This document shows, piece after piece, positions 38,761 through 51,700 of a DNA stretch of 60,000 nt. The stretch lies in NCBI RefSeq assembly GCF_964355755.1, contig NC_092671.1, positions 1,061,001-1,121,000 of the forward strand. The letters run 5' to 3'. Below the pieces are notes generated by a model. It made no database searches. It was not told the DNA's origin and saw only the letters and a program-made list of their open reading frames with translations. Position 1 is the stretch's first letter, and the number at the start of each line of letters is the position of its first letter. The translations under genes and the position numbers were made by a program. Origin of the DNA: Antedon mediterranea (taxonomy: Eukaryota > Echinodermata > Crinoidea > Comatulida > Antedonidae).

Positions 38761-40782
38761 ATGGAAACTAACATCAATCTAATGGATATCTGTAAAGAGA
38801 ATCCTGTAATATCAGGATTCAACTTAGATGATCACCCTGGGATTTTATCTTACTTGAAAAATAATTTACGAGAAGATCGAGAGGTTCCCGCCACAATTTG
38901 TGATATGTTAGCAGATTTCATTGAAGATCAAGTTTTCGAGTTTGAAAATGCTGAGTATTTTGGTTTTGGAAGATCTATGATCAATTCAGAAGTGTCGCAA
39001 AGAATTTTAAAAATTCTAGGAAAAGTTTCTCTTGAAACACGTTACGAAAATCCAAAGAATGGACACTTAATTCCGAGCCACTTACTTCACAGACATTTCC
39101 CATCGTTTACCGAACTGCAGGCTAGGCAGTACTCATTTGATTTCTTACGACGTCACGAGAAGGAGCCAAATTATTTTATTTTTTCTAATCGGGTTATGCA
39201 GGATTACGTAATAGCGATTTGGTGTTGCAGTAACTTAGAAGATACGGTCACCAGTAACCTTCAGATCTCACAAGCTCTTGAACATTGTCTCCAGTTACTG
39301 CCATCAACCAGAGGTGTTTGTAGCATTCTAGCAGGTCTCATTGCCAAGTTCCATCCAGAGAAATTACGTAGCTATCTTAGAACATTGGTGAAAGCAAGCT
39401 GTGTGAACGATATTGCAGAACATGACTTGCAGATAATGATGGTTGAAAGTGTGTACGAAGCTAAAGGTGGAAACTTGTGCTCCATGGTTGAAGAACTCCT
39501 TCCCACTCTATGCATCAGTATTAAGAATAATCGCATTCATCATTTACCGTATGTGGTCTCCGCTATTGGATATTTTGTACAACATTCACATTATCTGTCT
39601 AGTGTTGACTTAAGTAATGCTGGAGTTGATGCTTGTGTGGTGCCGTTCTTTACAAATCACATTCACGACGAAACACCACTTCAGTCAATCAATTTTAGGA
39701 ACAATGACCTCGGACCAGATGGTCTTCATGCCATCAATTTGATACTATCACTCATGACCTCACTAGTTTATCTTGAATTAAGTGAGTGTAATATTGGTAA
39801 CAAGGGGTTCAAGAACTTAGCAACGTCAATGAAGTACATGCCGCTTCTTCATCTTCGAGTTCAGAAAAACGGAATCACGGACGATGGATTTATTGTCGCT
39901 GTTGACAATTTCTGTTATTGTGAAACGCTGGAATTAATCGACGTCTCAAAAAATTCAATCACAAACAAATCCACTGTTGCTTTTTCTAAGAAGTTCTGCC
40001 ATTTGAAATATTTGAGACATTTGGACATGAGTGAGAATTTGATCTCTGATGATGGAGTCAGCGCGATTGCTGTTTACCTACACGAAATTCAAAACTTGAC
40101 TTTTTTACAATTAGCATCGAATCGTGTCGGCTTAGAAGGTGCCATGAGCATTGCCGAAAACTTACATAAAGTTACAAAACTAACTCATCTAAATTTAAGC
40201 TGCAATGAAATTCCACTACAGGGACTGTTCGCTTTAAACAGTGCCAGGAAAAACCACCTGGTCGCAAACAATTTGCGGATTAGCGGACAAAAATCTTCGT
40301 CTTGCTTTAACTCGATCGGTTACTCGCCGTTATTCTCGACGTCAATGTCGTCACTTAAAAAGATGAGTGACGTTGATCTTTACGAAAAGTGCGAATCGAT
40401 GTCTGAGATCGCGCAAAAGTCGGCGCAGTCATTGCAGCAACGACTTGCTGTTAATGATGCAATGAGTACCCTGGATGACGCAATTGAATACATGACCAAC
40501 TCATTAAAGAGAGAGAGTAAACACAGGAGAACACAAGTATGGAAAGAGCTTGAAGATGAAACCCTGCTGGATGAACTCGATAACAACTCGTTAAAATCGA
40601 GTGTTCAATTCATTAGTAGATCTAGCACGTTAGATCGTGATATAAGAAGTAAGAAAAAAGAAGTGGAAGTAGACGAATGGAAAACAAGATCATTGGATAG
40701 AATGAGAATGAAACGAAAAGGATTGAAATTAGAAATAAAACCGCATGCAATTCAGGAGGTCTATGAATCAAATTTTGTTTAG
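38761..40782 (+). CDS. Intronless LRR protein resembling the post-NACHT part of an NLR (gene C)
   Basis: 673 aa in one exon. Residues about 40-215 look like the helical region that follows the NACHT domain in NLR proteins: ILKILGKVSLE at 82-92, NYFIFSNRVMQDYVIAIW at 137-154 in the position of the usual F.H..FQE.LAA segment, then a helical stretch with CLQLL. Residues about 278-485 hold some 7 ribonuclease-inhibitor-type leucine-rich repeats (for example LSSVDLSNAGVD, LVYLELSECNIGNKG, LRHLDMSENLISDDG, LTHLNLSCNEI). Residues about 535-600 are helical and probably coiled-coil. The tail is basic (RMRMKRKGLKLEIK). There is no P-loop or Walker B and no signal peptide, so it is likely cytosolic. The start is supported by an in-frame upstream stop. 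Possible role as an NLR-derived innate-immune adaptor; function unproven. The coding region is certain; the NLR kinship is moderate. Confidence 0.88.
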   Translation: METNINLMDICKENPVISGFNLDDHPGILSYLKNNLREDREVPATICDMLADFIEDQVFEFENAEYFGFGRSMINSEVSQRILKILGKVSLETRYENPKNGHLIPSHLLHRHFPSFTELQARQYSFDFLRRHEKEPNYFIFSNRVMQDYVIAIWCCSNLEDTVTSNLQISQALEHCLQLLPSTRGVCSILAGLIAKFHPEKLRSYLRTLVKASCVNDIAEHDLQIMMVESVYEAKGGNLCSMVEELLPTLCISIKNNRIHHLPYVVSAIGYFVQHSHYLSSVDLSNAGVDACVVPFFTNHIHDETPLQSINFRNNDLGPDGLHAINLILSLMTSLVYLELSECNIGNKGFKNLATSMKYMPLLHLRVQKNGITDDGFIVAVDNFCYCETLELIDVSKNSITNKSTVAFSKKFCHLKYLRHLDMSENLISDDGVSAIAVYLHEIQNLTFLQLASNRVGLEGAMSIAENLHKVTKLTHLNLSCNEIPLQGLFALNSARKNHLVANNLRISGQKSSSCFNSIGYSPLFSTSMSSLKKMSDVDLYEKCESMSEIAQKSAQSLQQRLAVNDAMSTLDDAIEYMTNSLKRESKHRRTQVWKELEDETLLDELDNNSLKSSVQFISRSSTLDRDIRSKKKEVEVDEWKTRSLDRMRMKRKGLKLEIKPHAIQEVYESNFV

Positions 40783-41211
40783 CAGCAGAACCTTTTGATG
40801 CAGTTTACGCAGTTACACAGTACTCCTGTTAAACGAAACGAAAGATCGTTAAACGTTGACATTTGATCCTTGTCAGTTCTTAAAATATAAACATGCTATA
40901 CTACAACTAGCAGTCGATTTGCCAAACTTGTCCCTCTCCAATTGTTCATAGTAGATTCTTACGTCTACAAAAATCACCATACAGTAATTGTATGTTAAAT
41001 GTTTAAACATTAATAATTTCTTCATGTCAAACTACACAATCTCTTATTCCAAATAATAATTGTTTGTTTTGATAACTTGTTGTAAAACAAACACGTTTGA
41101 AACATGTCATGGTAATAACTGTAATGTTTGTATTTCAATCGATACGGAACAATTTAGAACAACTTTATTTTTATTGTATAATAGTTCAAAAGTCATGTAA
41201 CAAATGGGATA

Positions 41212-41217
41212 AATAAA
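41212..41217 (+). promoter_or_regulatory. Candidate poly(A) signal of gene C
   Basis: AATAAA in gggataaataaaacatt, about 430 nt past the gene C stop codon. The stretch 40783-42009 between genes C and B otherwise shows no exon. Confidence 0.5.
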
Positions 41218-42009
41218 ACATTATTCATTATCATTGACTATAATAATTGGTAAATATTCTTTTTATATATTATATAATAATAAATCAAAATCAAATATAT
41301 TAGTATAATATAATGATTTTACAATAATAATTTAATACCATATTACCGTATTATAACATTATAATAAATGATTTAATATTAACATTAACAATGTGTAAGA
41401 TATATATTAATGTATTTATGCTGAGTATTCTGTACTTTCATCATTTTATGTTGTCTGGTTATAAAATGTTTTTCTGGCAAAAATTGATAAATTTAAGAAA
41501 GCTTACAAAACAAAACATTAACTTGTAGATGTATAATTCATGGTACAAAAGTGGAAATTTCACAGTATAATACTCTAATGAATCCATACGTTGCTAGTAT
41601 AAATTTACATTTGCTTCTAATGTTTAAAAACATTGTACGCTGACAAGTGACGCGCGTGAAAATACATTAGTGTGCGCGAACGCGGGTGTTTTGTGCTTCT
41701 CTTCGTGGTGCCTGCCGTGACAAACTGCATATGATGATCAACTTGATTCTCTCAGCGTTAAATGTATAAATATTATCAATAATTTGTTACAGTAAAAACT
41801 GATATCATCTCTTAATATTGTTTAATTGACTAATTATTCAAGTGGTAACATAGACTTTCAGCCAGTGTGGTTATAAACCTTCACTGGCGTCAAACATTAA
41901 TAATCGACGTACCATATTCCAGTAGAAAATCGAAGTAACACGATTGGTATAAACATACCGATATTAAAAATGGATATATGAAATAGGAAAATGTTCAGTA
42001 ATAAAATGT

Positions 42010-42015
42010 TTTAAT
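42010..42015 (-). promoter_or_regulatory. Candidate poly(A) signal of gene B distal ending
   Basis: ATTAAA on the minus strand, about 21 nt past the stop codon of terminal exon 17b. Confidence 0.4.
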
Positions 42016-42035
42016 CTTGGTGTGATCTCTTATCA

Positions 42036-42708
42036 TCAAGGGTTTTGCTTTTCCAGCCATTCGAACGTACTAGCAGCATTGTTGGTCATCCATATGATAT
42101 TTGCCTTTGTCTTTTCAATACTTTGTTGATAGGCGCGAGCTGCTGATCCGAAATCTCTATCTTCGCCAAACGCTTCCAACTGTTTAAAAATCATAATAAT
42201 CATATTTTATAATAAAGTATATTAATATAAGTTTCTTAATACTTACTTTCTTTATTCATCCGAAACTTACATAACTATATATAAATACCGGTGCTAAATG
42301 TGTTCAGTAGTCATGGAAGAAAGACTGTGATTGTGCGCAGAAAGTGCACGCACAGTCAATTGACCACGAAGCTTCTGTATGCTTTAAGCACGTGTCTTAA
42401 CTTTTCCTAAATAATTTGAACAACTAGAAACGGTGAAATGGTAAAACCAATAACAGTGAAAGGGTCAAACCAGAAACGGTGAAATGGTTAAACCATTATA
42501 CAGTGAAAGGGTCAAACCAGGAAGGGTGAAATGGTCAAACCAGGAACGATGAAAGGGTCAAACCAGTAACGGTAAAATAGTCAAACCAGAAACGGTGAAA
42601 TGGTCAAACCAGTACCAACAACTTACCTCTTCTAAATCAAAGTTAGTATTGAAATGTTTTGTAACACTCTCAATCAATCGGCTAAAAGAAAATGAACCAC
42701 CTCCGTAA
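42036..42708 (-). other. Gene B terminal exon pair b (exons 16b and 17b)
   Basis: Exon 16b (42708-42627, 27 codons after the split one) starts [12 protein letters not shown] and has the same 82-nt length as gene A exon 16. Exon 17b (42179-42036, 47 codons plus TGA) contains [20 protein letters not shown]. Its phases are identical to pair a. Confidence 0.9.
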
Positions 42709-45700
42709 CTGAAAAGAAAAATGTTTCATAACGTGATTGAATTGTTTAGACACCACAAATAAAAAACAATGTACACTATTGGATCACGTTGATTCGTATT
42801 GTTTACCCGACCAAAGTCTTAACGTCAACTCCGAACGACGAGACAGTGAAACCAAAGATGATAGTGCCGCTACATTGATGACCGTGATTTCATCGACTAT
42901 ATGGAATTATTATTTTATATATTAATTGTATTCTTTATCAGGTGAATGCAATTTATTATAAGTTGTATTAAACAAAGTGTTATTGTGTGAAAACAAATTT
43001 AATTTTATTCACATAACTTTGAAATATATAATTTTATTAATAAAAGCATTGTACAAAGGTGGTTTTAAGATACTTGGTCACAATTAGACAAACTTTGTAC
43101 AAAATAAAGATAAACATAACTTGATAGCATCACAAATTAAATCTAGTCAACACCAGGCATATCGTACCTAAACTAAAACAAACTACCGCACGGTATACAT
43201 AATGTCATTACCATTCTCTTTATGTATATATACATAAGGCATAGAACATCAATTCCAAACCGCCCGGTGATATACTGAAATTTAATTAATTAAATTTGAA
43301 ACGATAAGATGAGGAAATCTGTGATTTTCTATGCACCATTAATAGAAATAAATGTTTATGAATGAATGAATTACAATTTATTATCATCAAACTATATAAA
43401 CTTAAATGAAGTTATTCTAAAACTAAAACTACGACGACAAGTTGGCTTCTTCTAGCCATTTCTTCACATCTTCGGCATTGTTATCCATCCACTTTATGTT
43501 TGCTTTAGTTTTTTCTACACTTTGGAGAAATGCCCGGTTGACTGAACCCAAATCTTTGCCTTCCCCGAATTCCAGAAGCTAGAAGAGAAAACACATAATA
43601 CAACGTGTAATTAGATTTACTAGGTTGGATGATATATTAACAATAATAACGGTAAAGAAACTTAGAGCAAACAAGTTGATATGACCTATATTAAGGTCAT
43701 ATAGAAACCTACCGTTTCCAAGTCGTATTCCGTATTGAAGTGGGCGGAGACTGATGAAAGCAGGCGACGAAAGGCAAAACCTCTATATCTACCAAACAAA
43801 AGGTGGGAGTAACAGTTAAGTTATACCAAGAGAAGGAAATTAGTCATGCTAATTCTATCATGTTTAGGCCTATATGGAATTTATATAAGTTTCTACGTTA
43901 ACTATACAACTAAAACCTATTACAGTGTTGAGCCAAAAGCGGTTATACAGAAACTAATAGAAATTGTAATATCACTATTTATATTGTCATAGTGACTGAC
44001 AAAATAGTAAAAGTATACTTTTTTGTGCAAATTAGGCCAAATAAAAAACTTGTCTATAGATTGGCCATATATTATTATTATAAGGTGGTAAGACTACGGT
44101 TATTAATGTTTACCAAAGTGGCTTAATCTTGACAGTTTTAACAGCCGTTAACACATCAAACATGCTAATATTGTAACAATGATAATGTTCTACACTAACA
44201 AACGTTTAATATTCATGAAATGAACTATATTAACGATAAAATGAGTGTTTCTTCATGCTATTTAATAATGATGATCTTAAAACTGTAATAATGATAATAG
44301 TGTTAAGTACTTACACATTGCACGCTGAATAAAAGACGACAGATTAGTATTATTTTAAAAAACTAAGCCAAGATTAGTAGGCTGTCAAACACTTGTTAAA
44401 AGTGCACATAAAAGAGTTAGTCTTCCAGGAGACTGTCGGGAGACTGTCAAACCGCAGTGACCATCAAATGTCCAGATATTTTCTTCATTACAACGTCTTT
44501 AATTTAGTAGAAGCATCATGCAGTTAATTCTTATGTTTTTAACATAATTGCGATGTAGTAGTATAACAATAATTACAGCGACAATATACATATTAAAAGC
44601 ACGTTGTATGTGGTCGATATGTCGGATACCGACTGAGTTAGATATACAGTCAGCCAATTGAACCATCAGACTGGATTGGAAGGTGAGTTTGTGTATAATG
44701 GTTCGTGGCAGACACGCTTGCATGCAAATCACTAGAACTGGTCAAAATGAGTCAATAATACAATTAAGTATTTTTCGCGCTAATTCCTCCATCATCACAC
44801 TGACTGACACTTTACTGTCTGCTTCCAAAGAACCAACCCCCTTTTCACGTCATCATCGCACCATGCGCATGTGTGTCGCTGTTCTGGTTCTCTCTCTCAC
44901 AAACAAATAATCCACTATGTGCTTTTCGATACTCCAGTGGTTGATATTAAATAAACATTTATGAGAGTGGGTTTGTTCCCTATCAGTTACAGGGTTAAAT
45001 ACATTTAATCCACCCCTGATCGTAATGCTAAACAATATTAATAATACTTACTTGTTTCTGAGAATGTCCCATTTGGCGCGAATGAAGTCCCACGCAAGAG
45101 CTCTACCGACGTAGTTGTCTGATACGTACTGAATGACGTAGACGGCGTCTTGAGATCTTACCTCATCTGGATCTAGTGAAAGCTCAAGATATCTAGAAAT
45201 AAACAACAATCATTAGTTTGTGATGTTAAGCAGGCATTCATTTCATTTATTTGTTCGACAAAAACGTCCAGCTCTATAGAGGCTCACCAGGCTAACCACT
45301 AATTTGTCGATTCGAATTTAGTTTTTATACAAGTTCCTTTTATAAACCAATCTCTGCAATGTAAACAATAACTTTAGCGGAAAATAATACAATTACGTAT
45401 TTCAACGGTTATGTTTACGTTCGCGTAACTGACAGCCACATTGGCCAAGTTTGTTGAACTAACAAAATATGATGCAAATCCAGAATTTCAAAGATTAGAG
45501 CATAGTAAGGTGTGTTTCAACTTCAGCATATGAATTGAGAACACTTTTTGTGGAAGTGCGCTGAATTTTTTTTCCACAAATTGTATTTAATGATAAATTT
45601 GGAAAGTATGTTGTGACTTTTGCCGTTGGTACTCTAGAGAAATGATTATCCATAAAAAATAAGAATTTAATATTTATATGATTTATCCAAATAATGTTAA

Positions 45701-48700
45701 TATAATTTGAATAAAATTGTGTTAACCTGCTTAATATCCAGGGTTCCTGACTGCATCCAAGTGCGAACAACCATTTACTCTTTTCTGCAGCATCGTCGCT
45801 AGTTGTATATTTATTATAACCGAAGTCCCACTCGACTTGGCCACCTTCACGGATACCATTACAGTACGTCAGGGTTCGCAAATTCGGTGATACACTAGAA
45901 GAAGAATTGGTTGTCAATAGAAAGAGTGTAAATTCATTAAAAAAAAATTGACAAACACACACTCGCACAATGAGAGAAGAGGCTCCTTACGAGTTTAAAA
46001 AAATAACTGCCTCTTAACTTTACTAAAGGTAAGAATTCAAGAGTGTCTACATTGATGTAATGCGTCAGTCAGCTTGATTCCCACTCGAGTTTTATTTCAT
46101 TTTTTTTTATTTATTTCATATTTTTAAATATCCAAATCGCAGCCAAAGGCTACTTAGAAATATAAACACAATTAAAACAGGCATAAAACAGTATATAACG
46201 AAGTGCACGTACAAATCACAAGAACAAAGTATTTGTGAATATTTATAATATTTATAATTATAAGTGAAATCAAACATATTGCAATAAAAAATAATATAAA
46301 AATACTTATTTAGCTAAAATGTATCTACACAGGGATTAGAAATCAATTCAAATCAATTTGACCAATCACAAACAATGGACCAATCACAATGGATCGTCAC
46401 TATCAAACTAGTGATGTGCCTAAATATGGCATAGTAGTGATATCCCAAATATGTTAGTGATATGACATCATCATGTCCATCACATTTTTTAGTTTGATAG
46501 AGCTTTAGTCATTGTAAATTACTGTGTAAAACGTTAAATCTTACGGGTTTGTGGAATTGCCAGCGTTTGACAACGTCATATATTGTGCATACAGAGCAGT
46601 GGCTTCTATCAGGCAATCATCATTCTTATATGTACAGGCTGTGAAAAGCGCATTCACACGGTTGTATCTGTAAAGAGCACAATTATGACATGAAACAAAA
46701 AAAAACATTTTAACAATTACAGATAATCAGTTAACGGACGAAAAAGAAATGCTCATATTTTTCACTTCACTGTCATCTACAAAACGGCTTTAAATACTTA
46801 TTTGTGTGCACCTGTTTTGTTAGTTTATGGCTTGTTTGGAGAGTAAAGTGACAACAACATTGTATAACTTACTGTTCAAGATGAGATCCGCTATCTATCC
46901 ATCCCACGGAGTTGTACAGGTTCTCGACCAAGTTATGCATATATATCTTACAAAAAAAAAAAAAAAATGTTATAGTTTCATTAATAATATTATTATTAAA
47001 ATCACTATAGTTTAATCAAACTATTATCATGATTAAGTGATCATTATGTCATAATCATTCACCCTATCAATATCATATTATTGAACCATGTTTAGGGGAG
47101 GGATTCCGTCCAGCAAGCTGATCATTGGGCTCCTCAGCAATATTCAATTTAATTCATATTTATAATGCGCCGAATTCTTTCCAAAGAGATAAGTTCTAAG
47201 GCATACAGTACAGATATCATAAACAATCAATTATAAAAAAATACCGGTACTATATAAAGACATAAAATTACAATAAAATCATAAATATTATCAATATCAT
47301 ATCACCATTACCATCAGTAGTATAAAAAAATGAGTATGCCTTATTTAAGTTAAGTTTACCTCGAGAGCGCCATATCCCTCGTATCGACTAAACATGTCTT
47401 GTACGTAACTCATTACTGTCAGAGTGGCTTCCCATGGGATATAGCTCAAGTCGTCCTTTAAAAATGTTGTAAGACTAAGAGCTGTAACTTGTTCTAGTAA
47501 ACCGGCTCTTGCCAAGTTGAAAGCGTCGTCAATAAGAGCGGCTTTGTTTTCATCTGGGAAAACCTATAACAGAGACGGATTTTTTTTAAATATTTATTAT
47601 AAGCAACATGGAACAAAGCAAATTTACTCCAGTATTTACTCCACTACAATCAATACTATGATGTCGATCTATAATCAGTTGACGACAGATACAAAACATC
47701 AGCCAATTTCATTCGTACTTTACTTACAACATATCTGGCACATTAGCAAGCCGAATTACCGGACAAATGCGCACAGTGAAGGCTTTCAATCATCGACATT
47801 TTTATTCCATAATCAATATAAAAACATCAAATACAATACAAGTAATATGATAATGGAATGGGGTAAAAAATAAGCACAAGTGCTTTAAACACGTAACCTA
47901 ACAAAAAAGAACAAACATGAGTACAATTTACTTAAACTTAACTTAAATATTTCTATTGATATAATGTTGCTTTAATCTCTGTTTAAACTTAAAGTGGGGG
48001 ATTCTTTTATATAATCTGTTAAATTATTCCAAATATGTGTTCCTTGGTAGGATTTAGTTGGTGGACAGTAGTTCGACCTGTTTCTAGTTGAGTAATTATG
48101 GAATGAGGCAGATGTACTAAATAAGTTATTAAATGATTCTGGTAATAGATTATTTTTATATTGGTACATAAATATAGCAGTGTGTTTAATATAAAGGTCA
48201 AAACTATTTCATGTTTATGCATTACTCACGCATAACGGAGTGTAACTAACGCCATCACAATACAAATGAAAATGACCATGATGATGAATAAATATAAATA
48301 TTGGGGGATGATATCAAGATGATAATGACGATGATGACGATGATGATATCAAGATGATAGTGACGATGATGATGACGATGATGATATCAAGATGATAATG
48401 ACGATGATGATATCAAGATGATAATGACGATGATGATATCAAGATGATAATGACGATGATGATATCAAGATGATAATGACGATGATGATATCGAGATGAT
48501 AATGACGATGATGACGATGATGATATCGAGATCAAGATGATAGTGACGATACTTACAGTCGAATTGGTTTCAAGTTGAGTTTTCAATGCATCCCAATTGG
48601 CCTGATCGTAGTTTACTCTGTAGTAGCCGCTCTGTTTGTCATTCAGTATATACCAATCAGGATTACTTCCCAATAAATCAAACGAGTCTGTAAAATAAAA

Positions 48701-51700
48701 TAACAATAAAATAGTTTCTTTGATTGTTAGTTCTTAAAAACTGTGGGCTCAACCCTGCAAGTCTATGGGTTGTTACTTGGACGCAATGCAAGGACCTTAG
48801 CGCACCGCAAGCAATTTGACCAATCACGGCGCGATGGATCATTCGAACTGTCATCTGTGATTGGTCAACTCACTTGCGTTGCACCTACGTCGGGTCTACG
48901 TTGGGTCTATTGTATGAAACTGAGCTTTAGGACTCAACTGACACGCGCGTGTATGTAAATGATTGCACTTGCGCGTGTATGTAAATGCTTGCACTTGCGC
49001 ACGTATACATATTTTTTAGCTGTACTGTATGCTAATTAATTAACTCAGCAAATTATACCCGAAAGGAAAACTGTCTTTCATTTTGGGAAAAAAGAATATC
49101 ACAAAAAAAAGTTACCTGGTCCCTTATTGAGCCACCTGTTAGATCTAACGTTACTACTATCGTCGAAATACGAAACTTGCACATACCACGTGTATCTAGA
49201 ATATAAAGAAGGTATATTGAATATATTACTATTTACCAACACGTGGCAATAGGTTAATGATGGACCAATTAATATATACAATACTGTGAGTTGTATCAAT
49301 ATTAACTATAGCAATCTCACCCTAAATCACCGTATTTATCTTCGACTTCTGATGTTGGATCGATTAGGAAATGCGTTTGGTTTGCTGATATTGTGTCACC
49401 ACTACGTTTGCACGTGACCACAGGGTAGCCCATTTGGAGAGTCCATGTGTCCATTATACGTTTAACATCGTTATCTCCTATACCTCTGTCTGCCTAAAGT
49501 AATACAATTTATTTTAAAAAAACATAAATCATTATCATTATTAAGTCAAGTCAAGTTTAAGAAAAAACATAGAAATTCTGTTTGCTCTGTTGGCGGAGCA
49601 CAATATCCAACGGACACAGCACGAACTCAAAAACAAAAACATTACAAAAAAGTGTCTACATTATGTTTAAGGCTAATAGCTCCTGGAAAGAAACTATTTG
49701 TAAAATTGTAAATCGTGCTTTATTGGCCTTAATAGAACGAAATCGCCGACCGATGGAACATACTAGAGGCCGGATGAAATTGATCATCTTTGATAGCCAC
49801 TGCCTTTTTCAGAAGACGATCTGAAAATATGTTCTCCAAAGGCAATTGTGCAAATCCAATTATACGCGATGCGGTCTTGACTATTCTATTTAGGTCACGC
49901 TTTTCATTTTCGGTAGTGCTACCGAACCATACCGTTAAAGAATACGTTATGACACTCTCTATAACTGACCAATAGAAGGACGACATTATTTCAGAGTTTA
50001 TACCAAATGATCTAAGTCTACGTAGGACGTAGGTTCTTCTTTGGGCCTTTCTAATAATGTTACGTGTGTTAATATGCCACATCAGATCATCAGCCCTGCG
50101 GTACACCTGTATTTATAATACGCTTATCCGATATAATAGTGCCCACTTTAGTACGTTGGGGTCGATCAGTTAAAAAGTTTAACACCCAGTTACATATAGA
50201 AATATCGAAACCGATTTCAACCATCTTAGTGTGTAACTTATACGGTACAATCGTATTAAATGCTGAACTGAAATCTATATATAAAATCCTAGCATATCTT
50301 TTATCACGTTCGAGATGCTCTAAGATCCTATGCAAAGTGATTGATACAGCATCTTCGGTAGACCGTATTATTATTAAACCGTATTAATGTCGTCATCATC
50401 TTCATAGTCTATCATCAACCGTATTAATGTCGTCATCATCATAGGCAATCATCAACCGTATTAATGTCGTCATAAGCAATCATCAACCGTATTAATGTCA
50501 TCATCATCGTCATAGTCCATCATCAACCGTATTAATGTCATCATCATAGGCAATCATCAACCGTATTAATGTCGTCATCATCGTCATAGTTTATCATCAA
50601 CCGTATTAATTTCGTCATCATCATCATAGTCTATCATCAACCGTATTAATGTCATCATCGCCATAGGCAATTATCAACCGTATTAATGTCGTCATAAGCA
50701 ATCATCAACCGATTAATGTCGTCATCATCGTCATAGTCCATCATCAACCGTATTAATGTCATCATCGCCATAGGCAATTATCAACCGTATTAATGTCGTC
50801 ATAAGCAATCATCAACCGTATTAATGTCGTCATCATCGTCATAGTCAATCATCAACCGTAATATCCTCACCATCATAAACGTAACGTTATCCATAGTCAG
50901 AATCCTAACTCATTTCTTCTTCTTTTACACCACTTCATGTTTCATTATTAATATCCATTCATCACATTCATGTTCCACGCTCTAGACTGTTTACTCAATT
51001 ACGACCTCTTTTTCAAATTATAAAATGTTACTTACTGCAGTTAAATACTCCCATAAATCATCAGACTCAGCATTACTGTACGCGAAATGGTTTAGGTAGT
51101 TGGTCAACCCCTTCACAAACACATCTTCTGTAAGTATATCATTTAACATTCTAAGAATTGCGGCTCCCTGGAAAAACAATAAAACGTACATTTCGTAGAA
51201 TAATTTTTCATTTTACACTTCAGCACACATTTCAACAGCAAGTTCAGTGAGAAATAAGCCTTGGCACTTACGGGTCACCGTAAAATTACTTAAGCCCTGT
51301 TTTTTTTTTTAAATAGTAGCTTCATGATTGGTTCCCATTAGATACGCTGCAACACAAGTACGTAAGCGCAACGTAATTTGACCAATCACATGCCATGGAT
51401 TACTCGAACTGTCGGTTTTCATTGGTCCTTGCGTTGTGACTCTAGTGAGAACCAAGCTTTAACGATTGGACGCAAACGCAAGTGGGAAGACCACTCACAA
51501 GCGACAGTTTGGATGATATATTGCTTGTTGCGCGGTGTGCGCTTAATTGATTGCGTTACTATGGTAAGGCAAGTAATGTAGTATTGAGAATTATGAATTT
51601 GTTGTGATACCACGCCCTTTGTTGTGATACCACGCCCTTTGTTGTGATACCACGCCCTATATTGTGATACTACGCCCTTTGTTGTGATACCACGCCCTTT

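Noticed and set aside
44499-45035. Frames in gene B intron 15
   Set aside because: No homology or splice support. They lie between exons 15 and 16a without matching phases.
47972-48222. Small minus-strand frames as independent genes
   Set aside because: They read as the C-terminal tail of a CR1/L2-like LINE split by a frameshift.
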